From positions 1 through 64,000 of IMG/VR virus record IMGVR_UViG_3300043251_000023: a stretch of 64,000 bases of DNA; one strand, given 5' to 3'. Position 1 is the first letter of the stretch, and the number at the start of each line of letters is the position of its first letter. The translations under genes and the position numbers were made by a program. Below the pieces are notes generated by a model. It saw only the letters and a list, made by a program, of their open reading frames with translations, was not told the DNA's origin and did not search any database. This DNA comes from a virus. This document shows positions 46,920-56,012 of the stretch, piece after piece.

Positions 46920-47857
46920 GTTCGCCTCTGATGTTCGGTCATCCCTGTGGCTGCGCTGAGAAGATCAAGAAGTTGGCGCATAGTAGCATCGACGTTTTGC
47001 CCGCGGCATTTGAACATAAACGTTAATTCACTGCGTCCTCGATCTACATCTAAACAGGCATCAAGCATCAATAGAGCGGCGTTCCCCATCGACTTCTGAA
47101 AATCGCGCCTCCGCATCATTGATGTGTATTGGCGTTCGGTAAGATCACCGCGTTTCTGATAGTGCAGACCACCGCGCGGTTCCGACCAATCAATGCTGAC
47201 GTTTGGCTGGATCGCCGCCGCCTCCATATCCCACTGCCAAGACCGGCCGGCGCGGAGTTGAAGCGCGGTGATCTTTTTTTCTGCATAAAGCTGCATGAGA
47301 ATGTCGCGTTCGGATGGCGCGACAAGCTTACCGCCATCTTCGGATTGATAATGCTCTACATTGAATTGCTGCCGCTCTGCCACATCAGCCATTGGGAAAG
47401 GCTGGTCTGCAAAGTCAGGTTTGTTGTCCCTCGGACGGTTTGCTAGATATTGCGCAACACTCTCAGCCAACGCCGACTCCATCGGGGTCCGTGGCGACTG
47501 CGGCTTCTGTGTGCGCTTCTGCCTCTTCCACCATCCGGGATGATCGGCCATGAACTGCTCCCATTGGGCGGGGAGCATGTCGCCCTTCAGATTATTGCAC
47601 TCTCTGCAGCACGGCACTAGCTGCGTGCCGCCAGCGGACGCGGGTACATAATGATCGCGCGTCGCGGCGACGCGCGAATGCGACGAAGTCCTCTCCATGA
47701 GTCGTTTGCAATAAGTGCACGGAAGCCCCTCGCCTTTGCGACCGCGAAGATTGAGCGGCGGCTCAACAAAGAAAAATGTTTTTGCTCCGGTGTTGCGGTC
47801 GATCTCTTTATAAAGAGGCTTGCGACCGTGTCCGTGCCGCGACGTTCTAGTGCCCAT
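46712..47857 (-). CDS. HNH endonuclease of a minus-strand cassette
   Basis: 381 residues, GAGGATTCTCT before the ATG. N-terminal HNH: CTYCKRLM (about 47-54), RDHYVPASAGG and VPCCRECNNLKGDMLPAQW. The middle and C-terminus are helical and charged; the last ~70 residues overlap the zinc-ribbon gene and look less conserved in composition. HNH enzymes of phages often promote spread of their own gene (homing) or act in packaging; its minus orientation inside the baseplate genes favours homing. Confidence 0.8.
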   Translation of the reverse strand: MGTRTSRHGHGRKPLYKEIDRNTGAKTFFFVEPPLNLRGRKGEGLPCTYCKRLMERTSSHSRVAATRDHYVPASAGGTQLVPCCRECNNLKGDMLPAQWEQFMADHPGWWKRQKRTQKPQSPRTPMESALAESVAQYLANRPRDNKPDFADQPFPMADVAERQQFNVEHYQSEDGGKLVAPSERDILMQLYAEKKITALQLRAGRSWQWDMEAAAIQPNVSIDWSEPRGGLHYQKRGDLTERQYTSMMRRRDFQKSMGNAALLMLDACLDVDRGRSELTFMFKCRGQNVDATMRQLLDLLSAATGMTEHQRRTWVWRMSAARDAGVPRSIGSGAISADAHRANTITEQRGRYPVAIERKRPVGTIGSSNFTEADSTPTRSH

Positions 47858-47953
47858 AGAGAATCCTCACCATCGCCAGTTCCAAGAAACTCGCCGCCAT
47901 CGATGGCCGGCGATAACAAAGCGCCGCAAGCAGGAAACAGCAGGCGGTAGCCA

Positions 47954-48985
47954 TCAGACACTCTCTGTCCAAGGACGATCTTCCGTGCCGAGCATCGGCT
48001 GATCAAAAGATATGCGAGGCCCGGCGCCATCGTATTTTAGGGGCAGCGTTTTGAAATGCTTGGTGATGTACCTCCCAACAGCATCGTTTAGGTCGCCGAC
48101 TGCAATATCGCCGGACAGCAGACCCACAATCATGTCCTGACAGACATCCGCGCGGATGTGCTCGGGCCAGCTATCAGGAACGGCACCATTGACCAGCAGC
48201 ACGAGATCGCGAGCACCGTCCGGCTTTTCGGGATCGTGCGCCATGAACGGATAAAATAATTGCTTGCTGCGAGCGATACCGCGTTCACGGTCGCGATAGT
48301 CTTGGCCCGCATTTTCGTGAGTCGATATGCGCCATTCGGCGCAGTCAATGCGGTCGCTAAATCGGTCAACGCGCTGCAACTCCCAACAATGTTGGCCACC
48401 GACCATCTTCACATATTCGGTTAGTCCCTCGATATTTTTGGTGACCGACGGATTGTCGTACAGGCGCCACAGAAAACTCCAAAGATGAGGCTTACTCGGC
48501 GGTCTCAGCGGCCCGCAGAGCTGCGAAAAGGCGGCGTTATTTACGAGCTTGAGACCATCGCTCATAGTCTCCGCTTCCGCCGCCATCATCAGTAATATAA
48601 AATTCCACATGCGATGAGCGCGCCCGCGGTTCATGGCGCCGCGATAAAGCAACAGCGGCGCAAATGTTTTTTCGATGCCCGGTCGGATGATCAGGTCCGA
48701 CAGATAGTTCATTCCGGGATTTGTTGCCGTTCCCGTAGAATACCAATGGTAAGGGCCCTTGCTCGAATTGAGCGCGCGAATCTGCTCCGGGCTCCGCTCG
48801 ATGCGCGGCTTGCTTTGACCCCCAGGGACTCCGAAGTGAAGTCGAAACCAGCCGCGCGTTCCGGTTTGGCGACCAATGCGATTGTGGATAGCCTCAACGC
48901 GCCCGCTTTCCGTTAGCGGGCCTGGCGCGATCCAGATGCCGCGAGCAATCTCGCGTTCCTGTGGCGTTATTTCTATGCTCGGCAT
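47954..48985 (-). CDS. unknown 343-residue protein of a minus-strand cassette
   Basis: AAGGGAGACTTAAGACC precedes its ATG. N-terminal ITPQEREIARGIWIAPGPL, a central alpha/beta region, and a C-terminal part (ADVCQDMIVGLLSGDIAVGD, ISFDQPM) that faintly recalls sigma-factor region 2 and 'SLDxP' tails. That likeness is weak. First gene of the cassette, 96 nt ahead of the HNH gene. The 178-nt gap 48986-49163 probably holds divergent promoters; TATAGA at 49131-49136 on the plus strand is a possible -10. Confidence 0.7.
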   Translation of the reverse strand: MPSIEITPQEREIARGIWIAPGPLTESGRVEAIHNRIGRQTGTRGWFRLHFGVPGGQSKPRIERSPEQIRALNSSKGPYHWYSTGTATNPGMNYLSDLIIRPGIEKTFAPLLLYRGAMNRGRAHRMWNFILLMMAAEAETMSDGLKLVNNAAFSQLCGPLRPPSKPHLWSFLWRLYDNPSVTKNIEGLTEYVKMVGGQHCWELQRVDRFSDRIDCAEWRISTHENAGQDYRDRERGIARSKQLFYPFMAHDPEKPDGARDLVLLVNGAVPDSWPEHIRADVCQDMIVGLLSGDIAVGDLNDAVGRYITKHFKTLPLKYDGAGPRISFDQPMLGTEDRPWTESV

Positions 48986-49163
48986 GGTCTTAAGTCTCCC
49001 TTGCGCTCCGGCCGATCAAGCCTGGAACGCGGTTCAAGGGTCACATCGCTGCGACACCGGGCGCAAGGAAGCAGGGGAAGTGGTGCCGCGTTCTGGGTCG
49101 CGTTGATCGCCGCGATGTCAGTTATGGTATAGAAGGACAGAATAGAAGTCCAGCGGGGCTGAT

Positions 49164-50192
49164 TTGCGCTACTACAGGATCGTCATTACTTCGGCCTCGG
49201 GAGACGTAATTTCCCCACCCGGATTCGCCGGTCTTCTGGGCGGGGCGACCTACACGAGTTTCGTAAATAATCAAACACTTCCAGAGGCTTGGGACATTGA
49301 ATTAGATATTCCCGTCATCGACGCGGCGACCAGTCAAGGCTTCGCGAACGCGCGCGTTTGGGGGATTTCCAATCAAGAAATCGGGCAGGCGAACAACCTC
49401 AACGGCAAGAACATCGCGATCTATGGCGGGATGCAAAAGGGGCTTCCGCTTGCGAACCCGGCGCAGTCCGGCCTGCTCGTCCAGGGGAACATCTTCCAGT
49501 GCTTCGGCAACAACATCGGGGTCGACCGGACGCTCGACTTCGTCATCCAGCCCGGAACGGCGACCGCGAGTGCGCCCGGCGGGACGGGATCGCTGAAGAC
49601 GCCGAAGAACATCGTCCTCCTTTGGAAGGCCGGGCAGACGCTCGCGACCGCGCTCGCCACGGCCTTATCGACGGCCTTCCCGGGCGTGCAGCAGCAAATC
49701 TCGATTTCCGCGAACCTCGTGCGCCAGGCCGACGACGTTCACGTCGTGCCGACGCTCGAACTTTTGGCGCAATACTGCCGACAGGCCAGTTTTGACATCG
49801 TCAAGACGTCCGGCTACGCGGGCGTCAGCATCACCTATTCCGGGAACACGATCTCGGTCTCGGACGGCACGTCGGGGACCGCGGTGGCGGGGACGACGCA
49901 GATCGCGTTTCAAGACCTCATCGGACAACCGACCTGGATCGAGGCGCCGAACATCCAACTTAAAACGGTGATGCGCGCCGATCTCGCGGTGGGGAACCAG
50001 ATCATGCTGCCGCCGACGCAGATTATCAACACGCAGCAGGCTAGTTCGGCGCTCGTGAACCAGCAGGTTTCCTTCCAGGGCGGCTTCAGCATCGTCAGCC
50101 TTCGGCACGTCGGCCACTTCCGGCAACCGTCCGCTGATGCGTGGGTGACCGTCATTGAAGCGGCGCCGAATCAGGTCGCGGCGGCCGCATGA
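49164..50192 (+). CDS. baseplate hub protein
   Basis: 342 residues, TTG start behind CAGCGGGG. YYRIVITSASGDVISPPG, WDIELDIPVIDAA, GKNIAIYGGMQKGLPLANPAQ and FQGGFSIVSLRHVGHFRQPSADAW follow phage hub (Mu gp44 / T4 gp27-like) proteins of DUF3383 myoviruses. It resumes the baseplate operon after the minus-strand cassette. Coupled to the spike gene by ATGA. Confidence 0.75.
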   Translation: MRYYRIVITSASGDVISPPGFAGLLGGATYTSFVNNQTLPEAWDIELDIPVIDAATSQGFANARVWGISNQEIGQANNLNGKNIAIYGGMQKGLPLANPAQSGLLVQGNIFQCFGNNIGVDRTLDFVIQPGTATASAPGGTGSLKTPKNIVLLWKAGQTLATALATALSTAFPGVQQQISISANLVRQADDVHVVPTLELLAQYCRQASFDIVKTSGYAGVSITYSGNTISVSDGTSGTAVAGTTQIAFQDLIGQPTWIEAPNIQLKTVMRADLAVGNQIMLPPTQIINTQQASSALVNQQVSFQGGFSIVSLRHVGHFRQPSADAWVTVIEAAPNQVAAAA

Positions 50193-50761
50193 GCAGTTCG
50201 CAGAAAGTCCCTGTCGCGCGGTCGCTCGAACTCTTCGCGAACCGCAAGGTCCGCGGCGCGCTGGCAACCTTGGGCCAATCGCTCCCGGCGACGGTGGTGT
50301 CGATTACCGGGGGGATCGTCACGGTCAAGTTCGCGCTGACGTCGCCTTACACGCTACCGAACGTGACGGTCCCGATTGTTGGGTCGGAGTACGTCCGCCT
50401 CCCGATCCAGGCAGGGTGCCCCGGCTTCGTCATGTCGGCCGACGCTTATCTCGGCGGCATGTCCGGCCTCGGGGGAGGAACCGCGGACCTTTCCCCGCGC
50501 GGCAACCTCTCGATGCTGGTCTGGACGCCGATCGGCAACAAGGCGTGGCAGGCGGTGATCGACGCCAACGCGATCGAGCTTTACGGACCGGACGGCGGCA
50601 TCATCCGAACCGCGGACAAGACGAGCATCGTGAGAGTTTCGTCCGCCGGCACTACGGTGACGCTCCCCGTCGGCGGCAATTTCGTGGTAAGCACGTTGCC
50701 GGTTGCCCCGGGACCGCCGGGGACGCTTTGGAACGATGGTGGCCAAGTGATGGTATCGTGA
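50189..50761 (+). CDS. baseplate spike protein (Gp138/gpV-like)
   Basis: 190 residues. LPATVVSITGGIVTVKFAL and VTVPIVGSEYVRLPIQAGCPG form the OB-fold of Gp138-type puncturing proteins, followed by SADAYLGGMSGLGGG...LSPRGNLSML and a beta-helical C-terminus (ELYGPDGGIIRTADKTS). It forms the membrane-piercing tip. Confidence 0.82.
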   Translation: MSSSQKVPVARSLELFANRKVRGALATLGQSLPATVVSITGGIVTVKFALTSPYTLPNVTVPIVGSEYVRLPIQAGCPGFVMSADAYLGGMSGLGGGTADLSPRGNLSMLVWTPIGNKAWQAVIDANAIELYGPDGGIIRTADKTSIVRVSSAGTTVTLPVGGNFVVSTLPVAPGPPGTLWNDGGQVMVS

Positions 50762-50762
50762 A

Positions 50763-51110
50763 ATGCGAACTTTTGGCCGCGTGGTCAATCCAGACGGAAG
50801 CAAGTCGTGGGTGGAAGTCACCACCGATGCTAACGGTTTTGATGACGCCGTGTGGATCACCACGCTTTGCCAAAACTTCCTATTGAATCTCAACGAGTCT
50901 CCGTTCGACGCCAACTGGGGATTGCCAGCGCAGCAATCCGTCCTTCAGCAGGTCCAGCCTGACTATTACGTCGCGCAGATTCAGCGGCAGTTTGCGCAAT
51001 ACTTCGCGAGCCTGATCATCTCCAAGGTGCCCGATGTGACAACGCCGACCTATAACGTGGCAGTGACCACAAATCAGGGCTCAAAAATTATCGTCCAGGT
51101 GCCGACATGA
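50763..51110 (+). CDS. gp25-like baseplate wedge protein
   Basis: 115 residues. WVEVTTDANGFDDAVWITTL, LCQNFLLNLNESPFDANWGLP and a C-terminal beta part are typical of the small gp25/W-like wedge proteins that start sheath assembly. Order spike, gp25, J matches other contractile tails. Confidence 0.8.
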   Translation: MRTFGRVVNPDGSKSWVEVTTDANGFDDAVWITTLCQNFLLNLNESPFDANWGLPAQQSVLQQVQPDYYVAQIQRQFAQYFASLIISKVPDVTTPTYNVAVTTNQGSKIIVQVPT

Positions 51111-52561
51111 GCAACACGGACTTCGAGTTTCCGGTCGTCATCACGTCGGCTGGGGTCCAACCGACGCCGCCAGCGACAATTCTCGCCGAACTTATCGCAA
51201 ACGTCAGCGCAACGAATCCTGGATATACGGCAGTTTTGCCCGGATCATTGATTCGCGATGTGTCGACTACGGAGGTCGGCGGCATCGCCCTGATCGACGC
51301 GGCGCGGGTCGAGACGCTGAACTCGATCTCACCCTACGCGGCGAACGACTTCCTGCTCTTGGAGCTCGGGCAAATCTATATCGGGCCGGGGGCGGCTCCG
51401 GGCGTCCCCACGAACACGTCGGTCTCGGTCGTCTTCACCGCCATAGACCCAAATACCAGCGCGCCGCTCGGCGGCCAAGTGATCGCGGTCGGTTTCACGG
51501 TTTCCGACGGGACCTACCAGTACATCGTCCAGGACGGCGGGGTCACGTCCTCGAACGGTCAAAGCCTGCCGCTGTTCTGCATCGCGACGGTCTCCGGTTC
51601 GTGGGCGGTCCCGTCGGGAAGCGTGACGCAACTCGTCACGGCAGAACCGCCGGACGTCAACCTGACGTGCTCCAACCCGCAGCCGGGCTTCGCCGGTCTC
51701 GCCGCGGAGACGACGGAGCAATTCCGCGCGCGCGTCCTGATGGCGGGCCAAGCGATCGGGACCGGGACCGAATCGCTCCTCAAGACGCAGTTGTTCCAGG
51801 TTTCCGGCGTCCAGCAGCGGCTCGTCTCCGTGCGCCAGCAGGGGGCGGCTTGGGAGGTGATCGTCGGCGGCGGCGACCCGTATCAGGTTGCCGGGGCTAT
51901 CTACGCCTCGGGGGTAAACATCGCCGGGCTGGTCGGATCGACGCTTTCGGTGACGAACATCACCAATGCGAACCCCGGGGTGGTGACGACGAACCTCAAC
52001 CATGGCTTCGCGACCGGGCAAGTCATAACGATGGCCGGCATCGTCGGGATGACGCCGCTCAACGGGATACCGCTCACGATCACGGTTCTGACGGAGAAGA
52101 CCTTCAGCATCGGCGTCGACACGACGGGTTATCCGCTCTACGTCAGCGGCGGCGTGGTTTCCCCGAACCTGCGCAATGCCACGCCGAACATCCGGGACGC
52201 GCCGGACCTTTACACGGTCCCCTTCGTCATCCCGCCGCAGCAGACGGTGACGATCGCGGTGACCTGGAACACGACGCTGCCGAACTTCGTCTCGCAGGCG
52301 GCGGTCGCGCAACTCGCCGCCACGGCAATCGCGGCCTACATCAATGGGATCGAGGTAGGGGCCCCGATCAGCCTGCTCGAGCTTGGGACGACGTTCGCCG
52401 CCGCGGTGATTTCCGTCATCGACCCGTCGACGATCTCGGTCCTGACGTTCGTCGTTTCGATCAACGGGGTCTCGACGGCGCCGACCGGACAGTTAGTCCA
52501 GGGCGATCCGGAGAGCTATATGTTTTCAACGGTCGCCGGCATCGCCGTAACGCAGGTCTAG
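51107..52561 (+). CDS. baseplate J-like protein with an inserted domain
   Basis: 484 residues. PGSLIRDVSTTEVGGIALID, FAGLAAETTEQFRARVLMAGQ and VIDPSTISVLTFVVSINGV fit the baseplate J / gp6-type family. Residues about 281-353 (VTTNLNHGFATGQVITMAGI ... GVDTTGYPLY) are an inserted beta domain like those in the sheath and plug. Forms the wedge ring around the hub. Confidence 0.82.
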   Translation: MSNTDFEFPVVITSAGVQPTPPATILAELIANVSATNPGYTAVLPGSLIRDVSTTEVGGIALIDAARVETLNSISPYAANDFLLLELGQIYIGPGAAPGVPTNTSVSVVFTAIDPNTSAPLGGQVIAVGFTVSDGTYQYIVQDGGVTSSNGQSLPLFCIATVSGSWAVPSGSVTQLVTAEPPDVNLTCSNPQPGFAGLAAETTEQFRARVLMAGQAIGTGTESLLKTQLFQVSGVQQRLVSVRQQGAAWEVIVGGGDPYQVAGAIYASGVNIAGLVGSTLSVTNITNANPGVVTTNLNHGFATGQVITMAGIVGMTPLNGIPLTITVLTEKTFSIGVDTTGYPLYVSGGVVSPNLRNATPNIRDAPDLYTVPFVIPPQQTVTIAVTWNTTLPNFVSQAAVAQLAATAIAAYINGIEVGAPISLLELGTTFAAAVISVIDPSTISVLTFVVSINGVSTAPTGQLVQGDPESYMFSTVAGIAVTQV

Positions 52562-52562
52562 C

Positions 52563-53636
52563 ATGGCGAGCCCGGTCTCCCTTTACGCGCCAGCGGCGAC
52601 CGTCGTCACGGTGGGCGGCCAGCCGATCACGGCGGCCTATGGGCCTTTGCTCGGCGGCTTCATCCAGAATCCGTATAGCAACATCGACCAGGGGACGATC
52701 TTCGCGGAGCCGCTGTTCGTCAGCATCGATGGCCCTGCGGCGCTCTCCGACACCGGAACGACGACACGCCTCGAGGCCGGGGGCATTTTTCAGATCCCGC
52801 CGGGGCTAACCGGGAACGTCAGCGTCAACGCGGAAACCTCCGGGCACAAGTTCTCTGGGGTGGTCTTCCAATCTTCGACCCCGTTCCCGCCGACGCCGCA
52901 ACCCGGCACTTTCCCGCCGTCCGAGCCGACGGTGGTGACGACCGTCATCCCGTCCTACCTCTACCAGCAATACCAGGACGACGACGATCTCCAGGCTTTC
53001 GTCGAGGCTTACAACGCCCTGGCACAGGGTTACGTCGACTGGTTCGTGAACACGCCGCTTCCGGTCTACACGAACGCCCTGATCGCCGGGCCGCTTCTGG
53101 ATTGGGTTGCCGGCGGCGTCTACGGCATGATTCGGCCAGCGCTTTCCTCCGGGCGCAACCGGGACATCGGCCCAGTGAACACCTACGGGCCGAACACGCT
53201 GGAGCCCAACCGGCGGAAGGAAATCGGCCCACGGAACGTCGTCGCGACCTCCGACGATGTTTTCAAGCGGATAATGACGTGGAATTTTTACAAGGGGGAC
53301 GGCAACGTCTTCGACATCCGGTGGCTGAAGCGGCGGATCAAGAGGTTCCTGATCGGCCCCAACGGAACGGCGCCGAACGTCGATGAGACCTACGAAATTA
53401 GCGTGACCTACGGCAACGGAGTCATCGCGATTCGCATCAGCGTCGGAACGCGGACGGTCACCGGCGGCGCGCTGCCAAATCGTTTCGGCTGCAATAGGCT
53501 GACGCCGAACGCGCTGAAAACCTTGTTCGTCCCGTCGCCGACGGTTCCTTTTCCGCTCGCGCCGGTACTGCAACAAGCACTACAGTCAGGCGTGCTACAA
53601 ACTCCATTCCAATATGCTATAACGATTGCGGTCTAG
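52563..53636 (+). CDS. tail protein linking baseplate to fibres
   Basis: 357 residues. N-terminal domain (about 1-105: VTVGGQPITAAYGPLLGGFI, LEAGGIFQIPPGLTGN, ETSGHKFSGVVF) is shared with 55676-56002. The rest (QAFVEAYNALAQGYVDWFVN, VYGMIRPALSSG, FKRIMTWNFYKGDG, WLKRRIKRFL) matches DUF2612-like tail proteins. A baseplate-periphery or fibre-attachment role is likely. Confidence 0.75.
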   Translation: MASPVSLYAPAATVVTVGGQPITAAYGPLLGGFIQNPYSNIDQGTIFAEPLFVSIDGPAALSDTGTTTRLEAGGIFQIPPGLTGNVSVNAETSGHKFSGVVFQSSTPFPPTPQPGTFPPSEPTVVTTVIPSYLYQQYQDDDDLQAFVEAYNALAQGYVDWFVNTPLPVYTNALIAGPLLDWVAGGVYGMIRPALSSGRNRDIGPVNTYGPNTLEPNRRKEIGPRNVVATSDDVFKRIMTWNFYKGDGNVFDIRWLKRRIKRFLIGPNGTAPNVDETYEISVTYGNGVIAIRISVGTRTVTGGALPNRFGCNRLTPNALKTLFVPSPTVPFPLAPVLQQALQSGVLQTPFQYAITIAV

Positions 53637-53647
53637 GAGGGCAGGCA

Positions 53648-54280
53648 GTGTCCATATTTTTGATGGCGAATAATGCGTCGAGCACGCTCGCCGCGCCCAT
53701 ATCGAACTCCGCGACGACGGTCTCGCTCGCGGTCGGAACGGGAGCGCTGTTTCCCAACCCTAGCGCCGGCCAGCAATTCCCCCTCACCTTCAACGATGCC
53801 GCGACCGGGCTTTTGACGGAGATCGTCTATTGCACCTCGAGGGCCGGGGACACGCTCACCATCGTCCGGGCGCAGGAAGGAACGACTGCGCAGGCGTGGC
53901 TGGCGGGAGACCTCGCGGCGAACCTCATCACGGCAGGATTGCTCGCGGCCTACCAGCAGAGCGCGGCGCTCAGCCCGGCGCGGACGGTCACGGCCTCCGG
54001 GGCCTTCGCGATGAGCACGGCCGATGCCGGCGGAGGCGTCGGTCTTGACAGGATTGTCGGCCCTGCGGTTTCCTCGACCACGCTCCCGGTCTCGACCGAT
54101 GGGCAAACCTACTGGATCGAGGACCTCGCCAGGAACTTCAACGCCTATCCGGTGACGGTGACATTTCCCGGGGGAACGACTGGACCGAACGGCGCCGCGA
54201 CGGTCACGCTCAATGTCAACGGTCAGTGCGCGCAGTTCCGCTTCTACGCCGACAGCAACATTTGGAGTTTCCGACCATGA
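53648..54280 (+). CDS. tail fibre protein
   Basis: 210 residues, GTG start after AGGAGGG. ANNASSTLAAPISNSATTVSL, TEIVYCTSRAGDTLTIVRAQ, EGTTAQAW is the usual N-terminal module of phage fibre proteins; the C-terminal part is beta-rich. Overlaps the next gene by 4 nt. Confidence 0.72.
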   Translation: MSIFLMANNASSTLAAPISNSATTVSLAVGTGALFPNPSAGQQFPLTFNDAATGLLTEIVYCTSRAGDTLTIVRAQEGTTAQAWLAGDLAANLITAGLLAAYQQSAALSPARTVTASGAFAMSTADAGGGVGLDRIVGPAVSSTTLPVSTDGQTYWIEDLARNFNAYPVTVTFPGGTTGPNGAATVTLNVNGQCAQFRFYADSNIWSFRP

Positions 54281-55674
54281 CGAAGAGAATCGCCGCCTTT
54301 GCGGCCGGTCTTTTCCTTCTCCTCGCCTTCGCCTTCCCGGCGGCGGCGCAGTTCGACCAGGCGTCCTACGCCGGGACCGGAGCGGGCTCCGCGAACGCGC
54401 AGACCATCACCTTGCCGAACGCCACGCAATACAGCGATCTTCTCGGCGTTCTGATCAAGTACATTCCCGGCGTGACGAACACGGCCGCGGCCACGCTCGC
54501 CGTATCCGGTAACGGCGGTGCGCTGACCGGCGGTCCCATCTCTTTCCGCAAGCCGTCCATCGGCGGTCTGGTCGCCCTGACCGGCACCGAACTGATCGTC
54601 GGGCAACCCGTTTGGATCATGTACGACGGGACCTATTTCGACGTTCTGAGTGTGACCAGCAGCACGGTGACGGCCGCGAATCTCGCAAACTCGGCGCTCG
54701 GTTTTATGCCAGTCAATTCTCAGCTCAATGCTGCGGTGTCGGCTAACGCGCTGACGATCTCACTGTGTTCGGCCAACTCCGGCAGCAATACGTGCATCAA
54801 TCCAAGCGCGACGAGTCCGGTCCTGATCCCGTTCCGTGATTCCACGATTGCCTTTGGTGATCCGACTATCGTTCCGGTCACTGGCGCGCTCAGCTTCACC
54901 ATCGCGTCTGGGCAAACGATGGGCTGCGTCAATAACCAGATGTGCCGGCTCTGGATTCTCGCCTTCAACAATGCCGGGACGGTCCAGCTTTGCGCGTTCA
55001 ACGCGCTCAGCGGAACGTCGGTGGCGCCGATCAACGAGGGCGTCCTGCAGACGAGCCAGTCCGGCACTTCAGGCGGCTCGTCGGCGCAGCTTTATTACTG
55101 CAACGCCTCGGCGGTGACGAACAAGGCGGTCCGCATCCTCGGCTACGTCGAGATCAGCGAGTCCACGGCGGGGACTTGGGCGACCGGGCCGACCTACGTT
55201 CAGTTGTTCGGCCCGGGCGTGAAGAAGCCCGGTGACGTAGTCCAGCGCATTTTCTCGACTAATAGCACTTCGTATTCGTCGACGACGTCCTACGCGGCGG
55301 CGACGAATTTCAACCAAGCCATCACGCCGACGTCGGCGGCAAACCCTGTGTTTGTTCATGCAGAAGCCAATTACCAGACGACCGCGAACGACGGCAGCAA
55401 CGCTCAGATCGGCCGAACGAGTTGCTCGAATCTGGTGGGGAATAATGCGGTGCTCAGTGGAAGCACCGCCGTGATTGGCATGGCGCCAGTATCGGCCATC
55501 GACTCCCCAAACACCACCTCGTCCGTCACTTACGTTCTGTGCCTGAAATCGTCGGTTAATGGCGCGACCGCGTTCAACAATAATACCGGCAACATCAGTT
55601 CGATGTCGGTCGAGGAGATTATGGGCGCGCTAGAACCGGCGAACGACGACCAACCGCTCCGCATGGTGGGCTGA
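54277..55674 (+). CDS. fibre-like protein with a signal peptide
   Basis: 465 residues. Residues 1-25 (MTKRIAAFAAGLFLLLAFAF then PAAAQ) are a textbook Sec signal peptide with an AxA-Q cleavage site. The mature part starts with the fibre module (SYAGTGAGSANAQTITLPNA, VWIMYDGTYFDVL) and a long beta-rich, Ser/Thr-rich region. A signal peptide on a virion protein is odd because virions assemble in the cytoplasm. Confidence 0.75.
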   Translation: MTKRIAAFAAGLFLLLAFAFPAAAQFDQASYAGTGAGSANAQTITLPNATQYSDLLGVLIKYIPGVTNTAAATLAVSGNGGALTGGPISFRKPSIGGLVALTGTELIVGQPVWIMYDGTYFDVLSVTSSTVTAANLANSALGFMPVNSQLNAAVSANALTISLCSANSGSNTCINPSATSPVLIPFRDSTIAFGDPTIVPVTGALSFTIASGQTMGCVNNQMCRLWILAFNNAGTVQLCAFNALSGTSVAPINEGVLQTSQSGTSGGSSAQLYYCNASAVTNKAVRILGYVEISESTAGTWATGPTYVQLFGPGVKKPGDVVQRIFSTNSTSYSSTTSYAAATNFNQAITPTSAANPVFVHAEANYQTTANDGSNAQIGRTSCSNLVGNNAVLSGSTAVIGMAPVSAIDSPNTTSSVTYVLCLKSSVNGATAFNNNTGNISSMSVEEIMGALEPANDDQPLRMVG

Positions 55675-55675
55675 C

Positions 55676-56002
55676 ATGGCAGCGACTCCCGTCACGCCGC
55701 AACCGGCGCTCAACTCTCAGGTCGCCGTCGGCGGAACCGCGGTGAATGTCTTCGGGCCGGCGCCGAATGGCGGCTATCTCCAGAACCCGGCGTCGGCAAA
55801 CGATCAGGGCATCGGCGCTGCGGAAGACTTGATCGTCAATCCAGTCACCGCGGCAGTCGCGCCCGGCGTCGCCGGCGGCGTCAATGGAACGAACTTCCGC
55901 ATCCCCCCCGGCGGGGGATGGAATCTCATCGCTGGACAGACGACTCCTACTTCGATGAACGCGGCAACGTCGGGCCACAAGATAAGCGGCGTGTCTTATT
56001 GA
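55676..56002 (+). CDS. small tail-region protein sharing a domain with 52563-53636
   Basis: 108 residues. NSQVAVGGTAVNVFGPAPNG, LQNPASANDQGIGAAEDLIV, IPPGGGWNLIAG and ATSGHKISGVSY match the N-terminal domain of 52563-53636. A duplicated attachment module, probably a fibre adaptor. Confidence 0.68.
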   Translation: MAATPVTPQPALNSQVAVGGTAVNVFGPAPNGGYLQNPASANDQGIGAAEDLIVNPVTAAVAPGVAGGVNGTNFRIPPGGGWNLIAGQTTPTSMNAATSGHKISGVSY

Positions 56003-56012
56003 GGAACGAAAA

